Positions 53,370-63,089 of a DNA stretch of 64,000 nucleotides are shown here, one piece after another. Positions within the stretch are counted from its first letter, which is position 1. The number at the start of each line of letters is the position of its first letter. This DNA comes from CAVWZH01 sp963765285 (GTDB taxonomy: Bacteria; Acidobacteriota; Terriglobia; Terriglobales; Acidobacteriaceae). The notes under the pieces were generated by a model. The model worked only from the letters and a program-made list of their open reading frames with translations. It was not told the origin of the DNA and made no database searches. Made by a program: the position numbers and the translations under genes. The stretch is from assembly GCA_963765285.1 (NCBI GenBank), contig CAVXVR010000006.1:620001-684000 (forward strand). Reading direction: 5' to 3'.

Positions 53370-54321
53370 CTATGCCGGGCGGCCATGTTTGATTGCAGTC
53401 GCGTGGCGCAGGGTCCGGAGCACAGTCTGCGCCAGGCTTTCGATGACGGCGACGTCGCCTTCATCGAAGGCGAACGAGTGGCCGGAAAACACTTCGAGCA
53501 GTCCGACAATTTCCCGTTCATACTGAATCGGTCCTGCGACCACGGAGCGGATGCCCAGGAGTCGGCAGGTTTCGGCGTCCACGCGAGGATCAGTTTCGGC
53601 GTCGTCGCAGCGCAGGGCTTTTCCGGTGCGGACACATTCGCCGGAGAGTCCTGAGTCGATCTCAAGTTCAGTGCCGAGCGGAGGCGCACAATCGCCAACG
53701 CTGGCGCGGCATTTCATGAGTTGCGAAGATCCATCGTCTTTGAGCGCAATGGCTGCACCGCTGCCGCGGGTGAGTGAGCAGGCGCGTTGGCTGATGAGGC
53801 GCAGGGCGGAATCGAGGTCCGGGCCAAGCGGATTGAATTCGTATTGCACGGTGGTCGAGCCGGGCGCGTGCCTGCCCTGCCCGGAAGCGCCGGTGTCTGG
53901 TTCCAGGCTGATGGCCAGATGGTCGTCTGCGGCGTTCGCGGGATTTGTTCCGAGGGGCGCCAGCGAGAACTCGCCCATGCTGAACTTGGGCGCTTTGCGG
54001 CTGGGAGCGGTGGCGTTCAGCGTGAGCCACTGGTTCAGCCGGATGCGGGCTTCTTCCGGCAAATCGGAGAAACGAACGCCGGCACGGCCGAGAGCGTCGG
54101 CCCAGGCAATGTAGCCCTCGGTGTCGAGATAGGTGGCTGGTTCCGGGAGGCTCAAATGTAGCTGAATGCGGCGTTGCGGCTCGAGAGGACGTGGCCGTCT
54201 GCATCGCCAGGCCCTGCTCGCTCAGGTCCAGAATCATTCCGCCGGTGACGCCGTCGAAGCTGGCAAATGCCGGGGCGTGCACTTTGTGGCGCAAGCAGCG
54301 GCGTCGTTCGATGGGCTCCAT
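53370..54321 (-). CDS. PilZ-GAF signalling protein (one frameshift)
   Basis: The start at 54321 (MEPIERRRCLRHKVHAPAFA) opens a PilZ-like domain with RRxxR-type basic motif and LDLSEQGLAMQT. After a shift near 54155 the frame continues HLSLPEPATYLDTEGYIAWA and DLPEEARIRLNQWL. A Ser/Pro linker then leads to a GAF domain (GSGAAIALKDDGSSQLMKCR, LSGECVRTGKALRCDDAETD, GPIQYEREIVGLLEVFSG). PilZ domains bind cyclic di-GMP and GAF domains bind small ligands, so this is probably a cytoplasmic cyclic-nucleotide-responsive regulator. Some of the canonical PilZ binding residues may be missing; the broken region prevents a firm statement. Confidence 0.65.
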
Positions 54322-54469
54322 GTTTTGCCGGAAGAAGTGTGGCTTAAGGCGCGAAGGAGCGCGACTTCTTGCCTGCAGATGATGATCAGGGCAAAGCAAA
54401 TCGAGGGAAAGTGCATGGAGGGGTTCCCCCGCCGGGCGGAAGTTTCACCGGAAATCTTTCACCGGAAAT

Positions 54470-56058
54470 CTATGGGAGAGCGAAGGTATACAGCGCACTG
54501 CCCGCGGCGATGGCGACGTATTCTTTTCCATCGAGGGCGAACGCGATCGGCGCGGCGTAGATGGCTGCGCCGGTCTGGAAATGCCACAACGCCTTGCCGG
54601 TGGCGGCATCCAGCGCAATGAAGTTGCCTTCCGAGTCGCCGGTGAAGACGAGGCCACCAGCAGTCGAGAGAGCACCGGCCCATGAAGGCGAAACGTGGCG
54701 GAATTCCCACTTCATCTGCCCGGTTGCCGGATCGATGGCGCGCAGAGCGCCCCAGAACGGTTCCGAAGTGTCGGAAGGAAAATAGGCGCTGCCATAATAG
54801 GCGTGACCGGCTTCGTAGGGCTGGGGAGCGGTGCTGAACATGTCGCACTGCTCGCGGGAAGTGACGTAGAAGAGGCTGGTCTGCGGATCGAAAGTCGGTG
54901 ATTCCCAGTTGGTTGTGCCAGCGGCTCCGGGACAAACTTGTCTGGCCTTCAGGTGTCGGCTTGCTTTGACTATTGGCCACAGGTCGCCCGTCGGCGTCTT
55001 TGCTATCGCTCCAGGTGACCTTGCCGAAAGGATTCGCCAGACACCAGCTTGCCTTTGCTGCGATCGACAACGTAGAAGAAGCCGTTACGATTGGCCTGCG
55101 CGACCCATCGTTTGTCGCCAAGATCGAGCACGACCGGAATCTGGGTCGAATCCCAGTCGTGTTCGTCGTGCCTGGTGAACTGGAAATACCAGTTCAGCTT
55201 ACCGGTGTCGGCGTCGAGCGCGAGCAGAGTGTTGCTGTAAAGGTTGTCGCCGGCGCGGCCTTCGCCACGGTTGGAAGGAGAAGGATTTCCCGTGGGCCAC
55301 AACAGTTCATTCTTGGCGGGATCGTATGTTCCCGTGATCCACGCCGGAGCGCCGCCGATTTTCCAGGAGTCGCCTTCCCAGGTGTCGTGGCCGGGTTCTC
55401 CCGGGCCGGGGGTGGTGTAGAAACGCCATTTTCTCTGGCCGGTGCCGGCGTCGTAGGCGTCGATGAATCCGCGAATGCCGTATTCGCCGCCAGACACACC
55501 CAGAATCACGAGATTCTTTACCACCAGCGGCGCGGCGGTAAAGCTGTATCCGCCTTTGTAATCGACGGCCGCAACGTCCCAGATGATGTTCCCGGTCTTC
55601 GTGTCGAAGGCGATGACGTGGGCGTCGAGCGTGCCCATGAAAACTTTGTCGCCAAGAATGGCGAGGCCGCGATTGACCCGGCCGCAGCAGGGGCGAATGT
55701 CCCCGGGCAATTGCCGCTGGTAGATCCAGATGGGCCGCCCGGTGTGAGCATCGAGGGCAAACGCGCGATTGTCCGTGCCGGTGCCGTACAGAATGCCGTC
55801 GACTACCAAAGGCGTGGTTTCGAACTTGCCCGTGGCTACGGTTTGGTACACCCACTTGGGAACCAGCGAATGGACGTTTGCTGTGTTGATCTGATCGAGC
55901 GCGCTGAAACGCTGGCCGGAGTAACTGCCCGAATAGGTGAGCCAGTTCTGCGGCTCTTTGGAAGAATTGAGCAGGCGGGAGAACGTTACTTGCCCGTGCG
56001 CGGGCTGCGGAAGCGCTGGAAACAGCGCGAGCAGCAACATGACGAAGAATCGTTTCAC
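54470..56058 (-). CDS. PQQ-dependent alcohol dehydrogenase (two frameshifts)
   Basis: This protein has a signal peptide (RFFVMLLLALFPALPQPAHG) and then eight-bladed propeller repeats (NTANVHSLVPKWVYQTVATG; GRPIWIYQR). The vicinal Cys pair in DIRPCCGRVNRG and the DAYDAGTGQRKW-type tryptophan-docking repeats are typical of quinoprotein dehydrogenases. Frame changes lie near 55010 and 54940. The sequence continues DADGRPVANSQSKPTPEGQ and GTTNWESPTFDPQTSLFYVT to a normal C-terminus at 54470. It oxidises alcohols in the periplasm and passes electrons to a cytochrome c. A dihaem-type cytochrome gene lies 11 bases upstream, its likely partner. Confidence 0.8.
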
Positions 56059-56068
56059 GCTCTCATCC

Positions 56069-56902
56069 TCAATTTGCGCCTACACTTTGCAGGTAGGCGA
56101 CGATGTCCTGCAGGTCTTTGTCACTCAGGGTGGCCGGATCATAGATCGGCATGGCCGAAATGCGGGTCTTTTTGAAAGAGCGGAGCTGATCTTTTTCGAA
56201 GAAGTGAATCTGCTCGCTCTGATCCATGATCTGCACGCTGAAGCTGTCTTCGTTCATGGCCACTCCGCGAACTTCGGTGCCGTCCGCTGTTGTGACTACT
56301 ACGGTCTCGTATTCCTGAGGAAATTCCTTCATGGCCTCAGTGAGCCCGGGCGCCAGACGGCGACTGGGGTTGCGGACCGAATCCACGATCGCTTCCGGCG
56401 CGCGCGCGGTTCCGACGCCGCTTAAGTCGGGGCCAAAGCGTCCACCTTTGCCTTCGACCATGTGGCAACTGGAACAATTCGCATCTCCGTAGAAAAGTTC
56501 CTTGCCGTGAGTTGCGTTGCCTACCGGTTGCGCCGGCGCTTTCACCTGCTGGCTTCGCAGATAGGTAATGACTTGCCAGATTTCCGTTTCCGTCATGCCC
56601 ACGCCCTGGCCGGTCGTGCCATTCGGCGGCATGGCGGTGCCGGGGACGCCTTCGTTGATGGTGTGATACAAGTCAGCGTCGGCATTTCCGTGGCGCTTTT
56701 GGGCGCGGGTGAGATCAGGGCCGCGTCCTCCGCCGTGGGCGCCCAGGCCGTGGCAAAAAGCGCAATTGATGCGGAACTGGAATTCGCCCAGTTTTGCTGC
56801 TTCAGGGTTGCCGGCTAGTGGATTGTGATCTTCTGCGGCACAGACGGTCGTCAGTGCGAGCAGCAGCAATACCGCGCAGCCTGAAATGGGGCGAAACTTC
56901 AT
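56069..56902 (-). CDS. cytochrome c with two haem sites
   Basis: The start at 56902 (MKFRPISGCAVLLLLALTTV) gives a signal peptide; a longer reading from TTG 57085 would translate a repeat. Two class I cytochrome domains carry CAFCHGLGAHGGG and CSSCHMVEGKGGRFG. A C-terminal part (VTTADGTEVRGVAMNEDSFS, DLQDIVAYLQSVGAN) follows. It would accept electrons from the PQQ dehydrogenase encoded just downstream. The 11-base spacing supports cotranscription. Confidence 0.85.
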   Translation of the reverse strand: MKFRPISGCAVLLLLALTTVCAAEDHNPLAGNPEAAKLGEFQFRINCAFCHGLGAHGGGRGPDLTRAQKRHGNADADLYHTINEGVPGTAMPPNGTTGQGVGMTETEIWQVITYLRSQQVKAPAQPVGNATHGKELFYGDANCSSCHMVEGKGGRFGPDLSGVGTARAPEAIVDSVRNPSRRLAPGLTEAMKEFPQEYETVVVTTADGTEVRGVAMNEDSFSVQIMDQSEQIHFFEKDQLRSFKKTRISAMPIYDPATLSDKDLQDIVAYLQSVGAN

Positions 56903-56972
56903 CGGGATTTCGCTCTCCCTCATGAGCGAGTGTGGTTCCAGTTTGATTGCTGGCGGCAGCATCGATGCACGC

Positions 56973-57053
56973 AAGATCCCCGTTCGACTCGCTTGCGCTT
57001 CGCTCAGGGCAGGCTCTCGCTCCGCCTGAAGAACGGCTTCGCTCGGGATGACT
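56973..57053 (-). repeat. palindromic repeat R10 (extended copy)
   Basis: On the minus strand it opens GTCATCCCGAGCGAAGCCG and ends GGGGATCTTGCG. It is longer than the other copies, with internal GAGCG/CGCTC units. It lies just before the cytochrome c gene. Confidence 0.75.
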
Positions 57054-57097
57054 CCGATAAAGGGATTTAGGTTGTCAGAATGCAAGCTTCACCATCA

Positions 57098-58452
57098 TTA
57101 ATGGCGTTTTTGCGGAGCGACTTCCGACGGGAAAGCTTCCGTTGAGTTTCTTCCAAATTCAAATCGCAAGATCCACTGGCTGGCGACGTTTGCGCCATCC
57201 GCCTGCGGAGGCGTGAACTTCCAGTCTTGCGCGGCCTGCTTAGCCAGGCGGGAAAAATACTGGCTGGGGCCGGCCGAGTCAAAGCTGGTGTCGACCACGT
57301 TACCGGAGGGATCGACTTTGACTCGCACTCGAACCTTAACCTTGCCTTGAATGGTGTTGCGGGCACTCTGGGGAACGCGCGGCAGAACGCGTTCAGCGAC
57401 CGCTCCCTGGCTTGAAAGTTGCGTGGGTGATTTTGCCGGCGGCGGTGCGGGGTGGGCGACTGGCTTTGGTGGAGTTACAGCAGCGGGACTCGCTGGCTCA
57501 GTCTTGGTGGCTTGAGGAGCTTGAGGCGACTTCTCTTCTGCAGGAGAGCTATGCCACAATCGCTGGCCAGCCAGAACGACAAGCAGCACGATTCCCCCGA
57601 TGGCTGCGGGAATCCAGTAGCGGCGATTCGTGGATGCAGCACCCGGCTTGTTCGCAATCGCCTTTTGATCCGCAGCGCCCGGCCGCAATCGCGTCATGAT
57701 CTGCGCGACCGTGTAACGGGATGCCGGATTCCGGACCAGGCAGTGGCGAACAATATCAAAAAACATGGCTGGCAGCTTGTCCGGAACGGCGGGGTCGGCT
57801 TGTGCTTTTTGCACGGGCAGAGTCTGGGTCAGAACTTCGACCAGCGTCATCCCCAACGACCAGACATCGGCGGCCGGCTGAAGGCGCCGCGTGATCACTC
57901 TCGGGCGCGTCGTAGGCGCTGCGGCGGCTGAGGTTGCCCATCGATTCGCCGGCGGCACGGATGCCGTCGCTCGATAGCTTGAGCTGGTCGTCGATGGCCA
58001 TGATGTTTGCCGGCTTCACGTAACCGTGGACTAGTCCGCGATTGTGCAGGTACTCGAGGGCACTCAGAAGCGGGCCGAGCATTTCGCGGGCTTCGGCCGA
58101 GGTCAGCGGCCTGGAAGGCAGAATCTGGGAAAGATTTTCCTCGGCATATTCCATGACCACGTAAAGAAATTGTTTGCCCGTGAGCTGGCAGCGGCCGGTT
58201 TCAAAGAGCCGGATCAAGTGCGGGTGGGACAAAGCCGCAGCCCGCCGCCAGCGGGAAAGCTGGGTTTCTTCATCGACCGCGTCAGCGAAAACAAGTTTGA
58301 TGGCGGCTTTCTGCTGGGCGCGCTCGGTGAGAAATACGAACGCTATCGCTGGAGCCGCCAAGGTACTGCAGCAAGCGGAACTCGTCGTTGACGAGTTGGC
58401 CCTCCCACTGCTTGCCGGTTTCAGACATCTGGGTCCCCGCTTGTGCAGTCAT
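57098..58452 (-). CDS. pseudokinase with membrane helix and TonB C-terminal domain (two frameshifts)
   Basis: The start at 58452 (MTAQAGTQMSETGKQWEGQL) leads into a Ser/Thr kinase-like domain; frames change near 58340 and 57890. The ATP-site Lys is present (KAAIKLVF), but the catalytic HRD is replaced by HGY in LVHGYVKPANIMAI and DFG by SDG in LKLSSDGI. Phosphotransfer is therefore unlikely. The kinase C-lobe (AADVWSLGMTLVEVL) is followed by a membrane helix (YWIPAAIGGIVLLVVLAGQ), a Pro/Ala-rich periplasm-spanning linker and a TonB-C-type domain (VRVKVDPSGNVVDTSF, AQDWKFTPP). It is likely a signal-sensing inner-membrane protein. Confidence 0.65.
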
Positions 58453-58708
58453 GGCTTTTCGGTCCTAGCGGGCGCGCGTTGGTTGCTATCTTATGCCAGT
58501 TACGGGCAAGAATACCCCTGTGAATTGTATGAATTTGGCCAGTTCAGGAGTCTCTCGCACTATTCCGAGTGTAGACCAGACCTGGCCCGGCCGAAAAGCA
58601 TTCTTCGGAAGGTTCGGGACACGGCAGTACAGCTACGGCAGTTCAGGGGCCTTCCGGATGCCGCGTGGAGCGTGGAGCTGCCAGACCGGGCATGCATCGC
58701 GGGTCAGG

Positions 58709-60157
58709 TTACTTCATCCCCAAGTCAGTCAGGACTTTCGGGTTTTCTTCTTCAACGGCCAGCAGGGAGTGGCAGGCGGAGCAGTCATTGGTGATCACTT
58801 TGCCGTCGGGGCTGACATGGCTGCCGTCATGGCAGCGGAAACATCCCGGCGAGTCGTTGTGCCCGAGGTTATTGGGATGGGTGCCCCAGGCGACGCGCAT
58901 GGCGGGAAATATGTTGCGCAGGTAAATGGCGGCGGCCTGCTCGGCAGACTGTTGCACGATGGTCTGGCGGGTCTGGTAAATCTGAGGATAGTTTTCCCGG
59001 TAATAAGTGTCGATTCCGCTGACGATCCGTTGATGGGCGGTGTTGCGGTCGGGATAGTCGGCCTTGATCAACTCCAGGGCCTTTTTCTTGATGAAGGGCA
59101 GTTCGGGGCTGATCACGCCTTGCGTGATTCGCTGGTCTACCGCATTCTCGGGCATTTCGAAGGCATGGGTCGGGCGGTTGTGGCAGTCGACGCAGTCCAT
59201 GGTGCGGTGATCGCCATGGTTGAGCTGCTCCGGCGTGGTCTTGATATCGGTGGAGGTGTAGGTGACCACTTTGCCGGCGTCGTCTGTGTAATAAACCACG
59301 GGGATGACGAGGCGTTGCTCGTCGATCGAAATGTAGTGAATGCGCGATCCCTGGTCGAGATGGCGCCCGTGTATGCCGACGCCGCCCTGCCCGGAGCGCC
59401 CGCCTACCTTCATCAGAAGCACGGTGGTTTGCGGGGTGTTTTTCTCGTCATCTTTGTACTTGGTGGTTACGAGAAACTTGTCGCCGGTAAAGCGTTGTGG
59501 CCAGTGACACTGCTCACAAGTTTCGCGCGCCGGACGCAAATATTTCACGGGAGAAGGAATCGGCCGAGAGTAGGTATGGAAGGTTACGGCAAAGACCTGA
59601 CGCACACCCGAGAGCTTGGAGCGTACAAACCAGCCCGCGCCCGGGCCGATGTGGCAGCTCACGCAGTCCACGTGAGAATGGGGGGAATTCTGGTAAGCAG
59701 TAAATTCCGGAATCATCACGGTGTGGCAGGTCTGGCCGCAAAATTCTGCAGAGTCCATGTAGGCGACGCCGCGGTAGGAGGCGGTTCCGAAAAGAATGAC
59801 ATTCAGCAGAGTAGCCGTAAACACCAGCCAGAATCCGCGCCGGACCGTCTCCGACCGGAAGTCGATCTTGGGGTATGCCTCGGGCAGCTCGCCACGGATG
59901 CGCAACTCGCGCCGCCGCATCCACACGCCCACCGGACACAGCACCAGGCCAAGGATGAAGACGCCGGGCAGGATCAGGAAGATGAGAATTCCGATGTAGG
60001 GATGGGGAGGCCCCGGGAGGAGGACATCATAGAACCAGAAGGCGATCATAGTGAGCGCACTGCTGGTGGTCAGCACCGCGCCCGTTAAAGTCACCGGATT
60101 GTGGCCCAGAAAATAAAGCGGCCGGATCCACTTCTTCACCGTTTCATCGAAGTTCAT
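58709..60157 (-). CDS. NapC/NirT-like multihaem cytochrome c, six haem motifs
   Basis: This 482-residue protein starts at ATG 60157. Three membrane helices open it (residues about 25-50, 54-80 and 105-125). Five CxxCH motifs follow (CVSCH, CEQCH, CVDCH, CFRCH, CSACH) plus an unusual CX3CH, CGQTCH, in EFCGQTCHTVMIPEF. The first part resembles NapC/NirT quinol dehydrogenases, which feed electrons from the quinol pool to periplasmic reductases; the C-terminal part is longer than that family. A nine-haem cytochrome is encoded just upstream. The terminal reductase partner is not apparent. Confidence 0.85.
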   Translation of the reverse strand: MNFDETVKKWIRPLYFLGHNPVTLTGAVLTTSSALTMIAFWFYDVLLPGPPHPYIGILIFLILPGVFILGLVLCPVGVWMRRRELRIRGELPEAYPKIDFRSETVRRGFWLVFTATLLNVILFGTASYRGVAYMDSAEFCGQTCHTVMIPEFTAYQNSPHSHVDCVSCHIGPGAGWFVRSKLSGVRQVFAVTFHTYSRPIPSPVKYLRPARETCEQCHWPQRFTGDKFLVTTKYKDDEKNTPQTTVLLMKVGGRSGQGGVGIHGRHLDQGSRIHYISIDEQRLVIPVVYYTDDAGKVVTYTSTDIKTTPEQLNHGDHRTMDCVDCHNRPTHAFEMPENAVDQRITQGVISPELPFIKKKALELIKADYPDRNTAHQRIVSGIDTYYRENYPQIYQTRQTIVQQSAEQAAAIYLRNIFPAMRVAWGTHPNNLGHNDSPGCFRCHDGSHVSPDGKVITNDCSACHSLLAVEEENPKVLTDLGMK

Positions 60158-60254
60158 CGAAGGAAGCTGGACTCCTCTCTGTTGTGCATGCCCAAGTCAT
60201 GGTGCGGGTCAGGAAACATTCTATGGTTTGGTGTGCGACAGCAATGTATCTGAT

Positions 60255-61523
60255 CTAACTCTCTATCTGCTTGATGTACAGCCGAAGCCCCAGCAACACG
60301 ATCCCGATCGCGATCAGCGACATTGCCAGGCCGATACGGCGATGGTTGCGCTCAACCATGGCGTCTTTGCCAGCCCGCCGGTTGTTGGCGGCGATCTTCA
60401 GACCAGCTTGAATATCCTGATCCACCAAATCCGTCCGGAAGCTGTGGATTGTGACTCGAGCCTTGGTCAGAGAATCCCGTGCCTGATCCTGCCCCAGCCG
60501 AGCCTGGCTGACCTCCATGCCAGAAGACTCAGCAATGCCCAGAACCTGGTCTGCGCTTTTGATCGCCGCATCCAATTGACTCAAGGAACTCTGCAATTGC
60601 GCGCGGGCCTGATCACAAACGTCGCCTGAAGTATGACACGTCATGCAGACGGCGGCCCGCCCTGTGCCAAGCATCGCGTCGCTCGGATGGCTGATGCCGT
60701 GATTGCCGTGGCACACGACGCATCCGGGAAGAGAAGCCGCTTCAAAGGCCTTTCTGTGTGAACTCTTGTCGTACATCTGAGCCTGAAAAGTGTGACAGTT
60801 CGAACACACGTTCTGAACTCTGTCTATTCCTGGCGGCGCCGCGCCATGGTTTCCGTGACAGGTTGTGCAGGTTGGCGCGCTTAGATCACCTCGCACGGTT
60901 AGCGCTTCGTGGTGCACGCTGGTGCTGTACTTTGCGAACTGATCCGTGGGAATGGAGTATCCCTTCATGTAATCCGGGTCGGAATGGCAGCGGGAGCAGG
61001 TGTTTGCCACATTAACAGGGTTGACGGTGGAACTGGGATCGCTGGGCGCCCTTAGATCGTGGACACTATGGCAGTCCGTGCACACCGCAACTTTTGTGTC
61101 TCCCGCCGCGAACCGCTTGCCATGCACGCTCGTCCCGTATTGGCTCAACTGGTCGGTGCGCAAGCTGGGGTTGAATTGCCGAATATATGCCGGATCGGAA
61201 TGGCAGCTGCCGCACAGCTGCGGGATTTGCTTGCGATCAATCTTCCCTTTCCAGCCGGCCTTCCGGCTCATGGCTTTGTCAGGATCATCGCTGGTGGGAT
61301 CACCGCCGTGGCAGCTGACACAGGTCAAACCCTTTTGCGCGTGGACGTCCTGGCTAAACTTCTCCTGCGTTACTCCCAGGGGATCGGGCAAGACGGAATG
61401 ACAATCCAGGCAGGAGTTCTTGGTTTGCCCATGACCCAGGCACACCGCAAACACCATGAAGCTCGCCAGCCCGAAATAGCGGGCTGCACCGAGCGGCCGG
61501 AGCTTATTTCGCGAGATGGCCAT
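60255..61523 (-). CDS. nine-haem cytochrome c, membrane-anchored
   Basis: This 422-residue protein starts at ATG 61523, overlapping the end of the cytochrome b gene by 20 bases. A signal peptide (FMVFAVCLGHGQ) is followed by nine CxxCH motifs: CLDCH, CVSCH, CGSCH, CTDCH, CSRCH, CTTCH, CSNCH, CVVCH and CMTCH. A coiled-coil stretch and a C-terminal membrane helix (RIGLAMSLIAIGIVLLGLRL) close it. It probably replaces or accompanies cytochrome c1 as the electron outlet of the Rieske/cytochrome b complex. Confidence 0.88.
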   Translation of the reverse strand: MAISRNKLRPLGAARYFGLASFMVFAVCLGHGQTKNSCLDCHSVLPDPLGVTQEKFSQDVHAQKGLTCVSCHGGDPTSDDPDKAMSRKAGWKGKIDRKQIPQLCGSCHSDPAYIRQFNPSLRTDQLSQYGTSVHGKRFAAGDTKVAVCTDCHSVHDLRAPSDPSSTVNPVNVANTCSRCHSDPDYMKGYSIPTDQFAKYSTSVHHEALTVRGDLSAPTCTTCHGNHGAAPPGIDRVQNVCSNCHTFQAQMYDKSSHRKAFEAASLPGCVVCHGNHGISHPSDAMLGTGRAAVCMTCHTSGDVCDQARAQLQSSLSQLDAAIKSADQVLGIAESSGMEVSQARLGQDQARDSLTKARVTIHSFRTDLVDQDIQAGLKIAANNRRAGKDAMVERNHRRIGLAMSLIAIGIVLLGLRLYIKQIES

Positions 61524-62592
61524 AAACAGTCATGCCTGCCACGTAGGCCAGGGCAAAGATCGCAAACCCGGTGATCCAGTTTTTCGGGTGTGAGGGCTGG
61601 TCGCTCTCGAAAAAAGGCAACAACAGCCACAACAACCCAACCAAGCCGAATACAAGTACACCCAGAACCTCCCCGTCGATGAACCACACTTTGGGCGGGA
61701 TAAGCTTCAGAGTCTGGAACATGAACAGGAAGTACCACTCGGGCTTAATTCCCGCCGGGGCAGCCACAAAGGGATCTGCCTTGACACCCAAGTTCCAGGG
61801 GAAGAGTGCGGCTAACGCCCCCAGCACTCCCAGGGCCACGTACCAGGCCATCAATTCCCGCAGCAAGAAATTGGGAAAGAATTTCATTTCCCGCTTTGCA
61901 GAAGGATTCGCGGCCCACTGAACTTCCAGTTTCGGGGGGACACTGATGCCCAGCCGTTGAACCAGCAACACGTGCAGCAGGATCAGCAAGGTTGCCAGTC
62001 CTGGGAGAACGGCGACGTGGAACCCAAAGAACCGGCTGAGTGTGGCTCCGGTGACTTCTTCACCTCCGCGAAGAAAGATCATCATGGGCTTGCCAATGAC
62101 CGGGACCTGCCCCGTAATCTCGGTCCCCACCTTGGTGGCGAAGAAAGCCAGAGTGTTCCAAGGCAGCAAGTAGCCGCTGAAACCGAATCCCATGACCAGA
62201 AATAGCAGTATCACGCCGCTGACCCAGGTGAGCTCACGCGGTTTGCGGTACGCCTTGAGGAACAGGACACTGAACATGTGCGCAAAGGCGGTAAAGATCA
62301 TTAAATTGGCCGACCAGGAGTGGATGGACCGAATCAGCCAGCCAAACCGAACCTGGGTCATGATGTACTGCACACTTTCGAAAGCCTCGTTGGCACCCGG
62401 GCGGTAATACAAGAGCAGCAAGATCCCGGTCAGCACCTGGATCACGAAGAGAAAGAGAGTGATGCCTCCGAGGAAATACCAGTAGGAGAGCTTGTGGAGA
62501 GGAACTTTTTTTTCTCGCAACGGAGCGATCAGGTCATCCCAGCCGAGCCGCTCATCGAGCCACTTGCGCACCTTGCCTAGAGGACCCATCAA
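61504..62592 (-). CDS. petB: cytochrome b subunit of a Rieske/cytochrome b complex
   Basis: This 362-residue integral membrane protein starts at ATG 62592, overlapping the Rieske gene by four bases. Haem b ligand pairs are visible in SIHSWSANLMIFTAFAHMF and FFGFHVAVLPGLATLLILLH. The quinol-site motif is KPEWYFLFMFQTLKLIP. The C-terminal helices (GLVGLLWLLLPFF and AIFALAYVAGMTVYG) extend it beyond b6 length, like a fused b6/subunit IV. It oxidises quinol together with the Rieske protein. Confidence 0.92.
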   Translation of the reverse strand: MMGPLGKVRKWLDERLGWDDLIAPLREKKVPLHKLSYWYFLGGITLFLFVIQVLTGILLLLYYRPGANEAFESVQYIMTQVRFGWLIRSIHSWSANLMIFTAFAHMFSVLFLKAYRKPRELTWVSGVILLFLVMGFGFSGYLLPWNTLAFFATKVGTEITGQVPVIGKPMMIFLRGGEEVTGATLSRFFGFHVAVLPGLATLLILLHVLLVQRLGISVPPKLEVQWAANPSAKREMKFFPNFLLRELMAWYVALGVLGALAALFPWNLGVKADPFVAAPAGIKPEWYFLFMFQTLKLIPPKVWFIDGEVLGVLVFGLVGLLWLLLPFFESDQPSHPKNWITGFAIFALAYVAGMTVYGHLAK

Positions 62593-63074
62593 GCGTCCCG
62601 CCTGCGCCTTACGAAGATCTCGTCCCCGCGCACCTGTACCTCAAAGCCCTCCAGCGGGCGCGGCGGGGGACCCGAAATATTTCGCCCATTGAGGTCGTAC
62701 TTACCGTTGTGGCAGGCGCACCACACTTGACGGAGATCGTCGCGGTACTGCACCGTGCAGGAGAGATGGGTGCAGGTCGCGGACATGGCGCGGTAGTCTC
62801 CGCTGGAAGAGCGGACCAGCAGACCGGGGCGATTACCAAAGCGGAAAATCTTTCCGCTGTTCAGTTTCAGCTCACCGACCCGGGCGGCCACCACGGAGTC
62901 GCCTCCCAGATCGGCAGCTTTGGGCGGAATCAGGTACTGCAAGACGGGGTAGACGAAGGCAACCACGGTGGCCAGAAATCCCCCGCCGAGCAGCGCCTCG
63001 ACAAACCGCCGGCGGGGTAATCCTGCAGATAATCTTTCACCGGGGCTGACCATGCCCTCATCACTCGCTGCCAT
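62589..63074 (-). CDS. petC: Rieske iron-sulphur protein
   Basis: This 161-residue protein has an N-terminal membrane segment with twin-arginine-like basic start (LPRRRFVEALLGGGFLATVV). The [2Fe-2S] motifs are CTHLSC and CACHNGKYD, the two Cys-His pairs being the cluster ligands, and PPPRPL follows. It takes the first electron from quinol at cytochrome b, encoded four bases into the same transcript. The monohaem cytochrome gene lies immediately upstream. Confidence 0.92.
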   Translation of the reverse strand: MAASDEGMVSPGERLSAGLPRRRFVEALLGGGFLATVVAFVYPVLQYLIPPKAADLGGDSVVAARVGELKLNSGKIFRFGNRPGLLVRSSSGDYRAMSATCTHLSCTVQYRDDLRQVWCACHNGKYDLNGRNISGPPPRPLEGFEVQVRGDEIFVRRRRDA

Positions 63075-63089
63075 AGCCGCCTCTTAGTG

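Noticed and set aside
54973..56175. 400-codon open frame on the + strand
   Set aside because: It is antisense to the PQQ dehydrogenase; the minus strand carries a signal peptide and propeller motifs.
58493..60088. 531-codon open frame on the + strand
   Set aside because: It is exactly antisense to the NapC-like multihaem cytochrome, whose haem motifs and membrane helices prove the minus-strand reading.
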